Positions 8,874-12,567 of a DNA stretch of 12,567 nucleotides are shown piece after piece. This stretch comes from Deltaproteobacteria bacterium (GTDB lineage: Bacteria > Desulfobacterota > Desulfobaccia > Desulfobaccales > 0-14-0-80-60-11), in NCBI GenBank assembly GCA_016874945.1, contig VGSO01000045.1:1-12567 (forward strand). Direction: 5' to 3'. The position numbers and the translations under genes were made by a program. Every line of letters starts with the position of its first letter. Position 1 is the first letter of the stretch. The notes below the pieces were generated by a model that ran no database searches, was not told the origin of the DNA, and worked only from the letters and a program-made list of their open reading frames with translations.

Positions 8874-9251
8874 ATGACCGCAAATAAATTGCTCACCAGG
8901 CATGAGCTGCCCAACGGCCTTACCCTGGAGGTGTGGGACCGGTCGCGTCCGGTGGCGGGAGACCGCCACCAGGTAGTCCTGGAAGCCCGAATGTCCATCC
9001 CGGTTAACGGCGCCACCTTACCACCGGAGTTGGCCTCCCGGGCAGAGGAAGTGACTGCGGCCCTGGGCCCGGAGTTAATTTTTGCCCGGAGGGAGGAGCG
9101 TAACTTTATCGCCGAGGCAGAAATGGCCGGGATGCTGGATGATATGAAGACCCGTCTTTTGACCTTGGGCCCGTTGTACCTGGACCCCCCCGATTTCGCC
9201 CCCCGGTTTATCCGGCAAAAATATAAGGAATATCTGGAAAAGCAGCTGTAA
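8874..9251 (+). CDS. Conserved-looking protein of unknown function
   Basis: 125 residues, not assigned to a named family. It begins MTANKLLTRHELPNGLTLEVW, continues into DRSRPVAGDRHQVVLEARMSIPV (a likely beta hairpin with many charged residues) and ends in a helical part (RNFIAEAEMAGMLDDMKTRLL, then RFIRQKYKEYLEKQL). There is no signal peptide or membrane segment, so it is probably cytoplasmic. ATG at 8874 is preceded by GAGAGGGGAAACT, a good ribosome binding site; the frame extends 21 codons upstream, but that part lies across the promoter. It is followed 118 bp later by the rlmI-type gene, with two 7-bp repeat tracts filling the gap. I have a general impression of relatives in other deltaproteobacteria but cannot verify it here. 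Confidence 0.75.
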   Translation: MTANKLLTRHELPNGLTLEVWDRSRPVAGDRHQVVLEARMSIPVNGATLPPELASRAEEVTAALGPELIFARREERNFIAEAEMAGMLDDMKTRLLTLGPLYLDPPDFAPRFIRQKYKEYLEKQL

Positions 9252-9286
9252 CCAGTGACCAGTGACCAGTGATCAGTTGACAGTTC
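9252..9286. repeat. Heptamer tandem repeat tract 3 (CCAGTGA units)
   Basis: Five 7-bp units in phase directly after the stop codon of the preceding gene: three perfect CCAGTGA (9252-9272), then TCAGTTG (9273-9279) and ACAGTTC (9280-9286). The last two units are near-complements of units in tract 4. Confidence 0.85.
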
Positions 9287-9320
9287 CAAGGTTTGAGTTT
9301 TGGCCGTTATTTTACCATGG

Positions 9321-9355
9321 TCAACGGTGAACCGTGAACTGTAAACCGTCAACTA
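9321..9355. repeat. Heptamer tandem repeat tract 4 (TGAACCG units)
   Basis: Five 7-bp units in phase: TCAACGG (9321-9327), TGAACCG (9328-9334), TGAACTG (9335-9341), TAAACCG (9342-9348), TCAACTA (9349-9355). It ends 14 bp before the rlmI start. Parts of it (GAACTGT, GTCAACT) are complementary to the end of tract 3, so the two tracts can fold back on each other. Confidence 0.8.
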
Positions 9356-9369
9356 ACCAAAGGGGAGCC

Positions 9370-10557
9370 ATGGAAAAAGTTCAGGCAGGCGTCGGGGACC
9401 TGCCGGCGGCGCGACTTACCGCCAAGGGCCTCAGATGGCGCCGCACCGGCCACCCCTGGGTGTACCGGGATGACCTGGAGAGGGACCCGGGAGCGCCTTC
9501 CGGGTCTCTGGTAGCGGTGTACGCCGGAGATCGATTCCTGGGCCAGGCTTTTTACAGCGCCGCGTCCCGCATCGCCTTGCGCTTCGTCACTTATGGGGAC
9601 GAAGCGGTGGACCGGTCCTTCTGGGAGGCGCGGCTTCAGCGGGCCCTGGCCTATCGCCAGCGAGTAGTCCATGACACCAACGTCTACCGGCTTATCTATG
9701 GCGAAGCCGATGGCTTCCCGGGGCTGGTGGTGGACCATTACGCCGGCCACCTGGCGGTGCAGGCCCTCCACCCCGGTATGGAGGGCCTCCTGCCTGAAAT
9801 TACCCATCTTCTCCGTGAGCATCTTGCTCCCGCGTCCATCACCCGGCGCCATGACGCGGAAGTGCGCCAGTTGGAAGGGCTCCCCCTGGAAATAAAGACG
9901 GTGTGGGGGGAGCTGCCGGACCGGGTGGAGGTAAAGGAAGGGCCGGTGCGGCTGCATGCAGACCTGCGCCGGGGCCAGAAGACCGGCTTGTTCCTGGACC
10001 AGCGGGAAAACCGCCGGGCTGCCGCGGCGTGGGCCAGAGGACAGGTGTTGGACGTCTTTTCCTATCAGGGGGCCTTTGCCCTGCACCTGGCCCCACGCGC
10101 GGACCGGGTCACCCTGGTGGAAGCTTCCCAGGCGGCTTTGGACCTGGCCCGGGAAAATGCCGGGCTAAACGGGTTGGACAACCTGGATTTCGAGCGAGGC
10201 AATGCCTTTAATTTTCTGAAGCAGGCCGTGGCCGCGGGAAGGCGCTTCGACCTCATCGTCCTGGACCCCCCGGCCTTCGCCAAGAGCCGCCGGGACCGCC
10301 CCGCCGCCCTGAAAGGTTATAAGGAGATCAACCGCCGGGCCTTCCAGTTGCTCAATCCCGGCGGCGCGCTGATGACCTGCTCCTGTTCCTATAACCTGAG
10401 CGAGGCGGAGTTTCTGGAAGTGGTGCGCCAGGCCGCGGCGGAGGCCCGCCGCCCGGCCCGCTTGATCGCGCGCCGGGGCGCGGCCCCAGACCATCCGGGG
10501 TTGCTGTCCCTGCCGGAGAGCCTGTATCTGAAGTGCTTGATTTTGGAAGTGATTTAA
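9370..10557 (+). CDS. rlmI: RlmI-type 23S rRNA (cytosine-C5) methyltransferase, class I SAM-dependent
   Basis: 395 residues, the length of E. coli RlmI (396), which makes m5C1962 in 23S rRNA. A PUA RNA-binding domain (about 12-85, with GHPWVYRDDL at 27-36) is followed by an EEHD-like linker (GFPGLVVDHY, then TGLFLDQRENR) and a Rossmann methyltransferase: motif I DVFSYQGAF from D228, motif IV LDPPAFAKS at 298-306, and TCSCSYNLS with C337 and C339, which supplies the likely catalytic cysteine. COG1092 members differ in target, so rRNA cytosine specificity is inferred. ATG at 9370 is chosen because AGGGG (9361-9365) precedes it; the frame runs back to GTG 9334, but that stretch is repeat tract 4. 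Transcription is probably from the promoter at 8816-8843. Its stop is 7 nt from that of the convergent beta-helix gene. Confidence 0.9.
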   Translation: MEKVQAGVGDLPAARLTAKGLRWRRTGHPWVYRDDLERDPGAPSGSLVAVYAGDRFLGQAFYSAASRIALRFVTYGDEAVDRSFWEARLQRALAYRQRVVHDTNVYRLIYGEADGFPGLVVDHYAGHLAVQALHPGMEGLLPEITHLLREHLAPASITRRHDAEVRQLEGLPLEIKTVWGELPDRVEVKEGPVRLHADLRRGQKTGLFLDQRENRRAAAAWARGQVLDVFSYQGAFALHLAPRADRVTLVEASQAALDLARENAGLNGLDNLDFERGNAFNFLKQAVAAGRRFDLIVLDPPAFAKSRRDRPAALKGYKEINRRAFQLLNPGGALMTCSCSYNLSEAEFLEVVRQAAAEARRPARLIARRGAAPDHPGLLSLPESLYLKCLILEVI

Positions 10558-10564
10558 GCCTGTC

Positions 10565-12355
10565 TCAGTCTCCCAAGAGAAGATTCAGTATTGCCGAGAT
10601 CGTGAGGTCCTGCTGGGACTTGCTGGCCTCCGGGGTGTTGCCGTAGACCCCCATGTTGACCCGGCCGCCGTTGGGAATGGGCTCCTGGTCGAAGGGGGCG
10701 GCGGGATTGCCTGCGTCGATGCAGGGGCTGTGCTCCTGATCCGACACCCATCGAGACTTGACCGGGTTCCATCGGCCTTTCGTGGATTTCAGGTGGTAGT
10801 CATCCGCGGCCGGGTTGGCGAATAGGGGTCTTTGGTTGATGTTGCCGGTCCCAGGGTAAAACTGGGAATTGGAGTAGGTCATGGCAAAGGTGGCGCCGGG
10901 CTGAACGTAAAGCTCGCGCCCGCTGTTGCCCCAGATGATGGAGTTGCTCACCTGCACCTGGCCCTCCAGCACCTTGAGCCCGTTGCCCCCGATTCCCGGT
11001 GCGGTATTGCCGGTAATGGTGCAATGGTTCGCCGCTACCTGGGTATTTTCCCCTGCGGCAGAAACTCCCGCCCCCCCGCTTCCCGAGGAAGCATTTTTAT
11101 AAATCAATTCGTGGTACAACACGGCATCGGCACCTTCTTCAATGTGTAGGCCGCCGCCCAAGTATGGCGTCTCATTATTGGCGTAGACGTTGCGGTTCAA
11201 TTCTACCTGGCCACCGTTAACGAGTAATCCGCCGCCGTAGCCATAGGTCAACAGGGTGCCGCACCGGTTCCCCCGGACGAGGTTCCAGGTGAACAATCCC
11301 GCCGGCCCGGTCAACCAGACCCCACCGGCCCGGTCCGACCCGGCGCGATTGTTTTCAATGATATTGCCCTGGACGAGGTAAGAAGAATTAACCATCCCGT
11401 TGATATAAAGGCCGCCGCCCCAGCCGGTCTGATTGTTACTAACCTGGTTGTTCAGGATCACGGGACTTCCGCCCAAGATCCTGATCCCCCCGCCCATGGC
11501 GCTGGCGTCACTCACCGCGGTGCCGTTGTCAGTGATCAGGTTTTGGGAGATGAAGAATCCGATCTGCCCGCTGCCCGCCACGGCCACTCCATTGGCGCCG
11601 CCCGTCAGGGTGAAGCCGTCCACCGCATAAGTCAGGGCATTCGGCGGGTCCCAGTTATCCAACATGGCCACCACCGGATTGTTGAGGGAGGGGCTCTGGA
11701 TGGTGGTGACCTGGGTTGCGTGATCCGTGCTCCGGGTGACGAAGTCGCCCGGCTGGTTAGCGGCATATTCCGCCGCGCTTCCTCCTTTAAAGCCGCCCAA
11801 CAGCAAGACGCCGAACATGGGGAGAGCCACGTTCTCAGTGTAGGTCCCCTGGGCCACCTTGATGGTGTTGTCGGCCGCGGCGTGCTCCAGGGCTCCTTGA
11901 ATGGTCCGGTAGGGATGGAGGGCGGAGCCGTCCTCGTCGCCGCCGTTGTTAAGGTCCACGTGCACCACCCCGGCCCCGGCGGCCACGGTGATGGCGGCGG
12001 CGCCGCTGCAAATCGGGTTCTCGACGCTGGTCGCCTTGACCGAGGCGTCGCCGGTAAAGGCGGGATGGGAGATGAACAGCCCGGTGGGGCTGACGCTGCC
12101 GGCGTTGCCGGGGGTCAGGGACCAGGTCACCCGGCGGTCGAAGTCGCCGGCGCCCTGCACCGCGGCGCGCAGGTAGACCGCGCCGCCGGAGGAGACGCTG
12201 GCGGTGGCGGGGGAGACGGCCACCCCGGCGATGGGAGAAGCGGCCAGGGCCGGCCAGGGGAGTCCGGCCATCAAGATGGCAAAAAGAATGGCGCAACCAC
12301 GCGCCGCCAGAAGTAACCGAGACCGATGCACAATCCTGAGGCAGCCGAGAGTCAT
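10565..12355 (-). CDS. Secreted right-handed beta-helix protein with Ig-like N-terminal domain
   Basis: 596 residues. A signal peptide with a long basic n-region (hydrophobic core about 21-34, ALAA cleavage site near 38-39) directs export. Residues about 41-125 resemble a bacterial Ig-like (Big_2 type) domain (GVAVSPATASVSSGG, VTWSLTPGNAGSVSPTGLF). A DUF1565-like stretch follows at about 130-170, with DGSALHPYRTIQGALEHAA and a GTYTENV. Residues about 225-480 hold many parallel beta-helix (PbH1) coils marked by GGG, NxI and NN turns (MGGGIRILGGSPVILNNQV; GWGGGLYINGM; ENNRAGSDRAGGVWL). The C-terminus carries the usual closing motif of these proteins, DYHLKS then PCIDAGNPAAPFD and GGRVNMGVYGNTPEAS. 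Such proteins are often polysaccharide-binding or polysaccharide-cleaving, but no catalytic site is identifiable. ATG at 12355 follows GAGGTGA (12362-12368) at 6 nt. No sorting signal is seen. Confidence 0.9.
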   Translation of the reverse strand: MTLGCLRIVHRSRLLLAARGCAILFAILMAGLPWPALAASPIAGVAVSPATASVSSGGAVYLRAAVQGAGDFDRRVTWSLTPGNAGSVSPTGLFISHPAFTGDASVKATSVENPICSGAAAITVAAGAGVVHVDLNNGGDEDGSALHPYRTIQGALEHAAADNTIKVAQGTYTENVALPMFGVLLLGGFKGGSAAEYAANQPGDFVTRSTDHATQVTTIQSPSLNNPVVAMLDNWDPPNALTYAVDGFTLTGGANGVAVAGSGQIGFFISQNLITDNGTAVSDASAMGGGIRILGGSPVILNNQVSNNQTGWGGGLYINGMVNSSYLVQGNIIENNRAGSDRAGGVWLTGPAGLFTWNLVRGNRCGTLLTYGYGGGLLVNGGQVELNRNVYANNETPYLGGGLHIEEGADAVLYHELIYKNASSGSGGAGVSAAGENTQVAANHCTITGNTAPGIGGNGLKVLEGQVQVSNSIIWGNSGRELYVQPGATFAMTYSNSQFYPGTGNINQRPLFANPAADDYHLKSTKGRWNPVKSRWVSDQEHSPCIDAGNPAAPFDQEPIPNGGRVNMGVYGNTPEASKSQQDLTISAILNLLLGD

Positions 12356-12432
12356 GACGCTTCACCTCATGCTTTTGATTTTTACATCCACTTGTGGGTG
12401 AGTTGGGAGATGATGCAAGTTAGGTTAACCGG

Positions 12433-12519
12433 CTAAAATCTTTTAATTTCTCCAACACCTCCATGATCTCCCGGAAGGGAGGGATTTATTTTTTCATATA
12501 ATGGCACCACCCCGCTCAT
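12433..12519 (-). CDS. Tiny ORF (28 aa) coupled by ATGA overlap, doubtful
   Basis: A 28-codon frame, starting MSGVVPLYEKINP and ending GEIKRF, begins at an ATG that overlaps the stop of the possible upstream gene by ATGA, the usual sign of translational coupling. Nothing in the sequence is recognised, and it contains the hairpin at 12468-12481. It may be a chance frame. Confidence 0.15.
   Translation of the reverse strand: MSGVVPLYEKINPSLPGDHGGVGEIKRF
12468..12494 (+). terminator. Hairpin with T-rich tail, plus-strand orientation
   Basis: CTCCC (12468-12472) pairs with GGGAG (12477-12481) around a GGAA loop, followed by GGATTTATTTTTT. The form suits a plus-strand intrinsic terminator, but no plus-strand gene ends nearby. 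The remaining sequence between 12356 and 12467 shows the ribosome binding site of the beta-helix gene and no clear promoter. Confidence 0.25.
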
Positions 12520-12566
12520 TCCAGAAGGATCACCTTGATGGGAAGGGCGGAGGGCTTGACCTGGAG
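12516..12566 (-). CDS. Possible C-terminus of an upstream gene (partial)
   Basis: An open minus-strand frame enters from the right edge and ends LQVKPSALPIKVILLE at a TGA (12516-12518). The codon choices (GTC AAG, GCC CTT, GTG ATC) look like the neighbouring genes. Sixteen codons are too few to name a family, and other frames are also open over this distance. Confidence 0.35.
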   Translation of the reverse strand, partial: LQVKPSALPIKVILLE

Positions 12567-12567
12567 C

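Noticed and set aside
8796..8969. 58-codon N-terminal extension of the DUF2939-like protein
   Set aside because: It runs across the divergent promoter and the start of the opposite gene, has no membrane-protein character, and a good ribosome binding site precedes ATG 8795.
9252..9355. CRISPR-like array
   Set aside because: Units are 7 bp, directly adjacent and degenerate, with no 25-40 bp repeats, no regular spacers and no cas genes.

Overview
The window reads as a chromosomal segment of a GC-rich Gram-negative bacterium. WaaA (Kdo transfer to lipid A) implies an LPS outer membrane. The mix of genes (exported FecR-domain protein, DUF2939-like anchored protein, minimal nucleotidyltransferase/HEPN pair, secreted beta-helix protein) and the codon usage suggest a Desulfobacterota/deltaproteobacterial lineage such as Syntrophobacteria or Desulfobaccia. 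That assignment is an inference; there is no rRNA or other phylogenetic marker here.

Layout. Positions 1-8795 are entirely minus-strand: carB (C-terminus cut by the window edge), an exported FecR-domain protein, a HEPN protein overlapping a minimal nucleotidyltransferase (MNT), carA, waaA, a Nudix hydrolase and a membrane-anchored DUF2939-like protein. Transcription then diverges at about 8796-8873, where a good sigma70-type promoter drives a plus-strand pair: a conserved protein of unknown function and an RlmI-type 23S rRNA methyltransferase. These converge, with only 7 nt between stop codons, on a large minus-strand secreted beta-helix protein. The right edge may hold the last codons of another minus-strand gene and a tiny ATGA-coupled ORF.

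How the genes relate. carA and carB encode the two subunits of carbamoyl-phosphate synthetase (pyrimidine and arginine precursor). They keep the usual order and strand but are separated by about 1.8 kb holding the MNT/HEPN pair and the FecR gene. The MNT/HEPN genes overlap by 14 nt and look like a discrete cassette with its own promoter-like sequences. The HEPN protein lacks the RX4-6H RNase motif, so it cannot simply be called a HepT-type toxin.

The most unusual non-coding signal is a set of four intergenic tracts of degenerate 7-bp tandem repeats (upstream of carA, upstream of waaA, and two facing tracts before rlmI). They have different sequences but the same 7-bp period, 3-5 units each, and three of them share a loose YGAAnnS pattern. 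The waaA-carA gap also holds a long GC-rich hairpin overlapping a six-run G-quadruplex motif. No tRNA, rRNA, CRISPR array, IS element or prophage gene was seen, and no gene-free stretch exceeds 300 bases.
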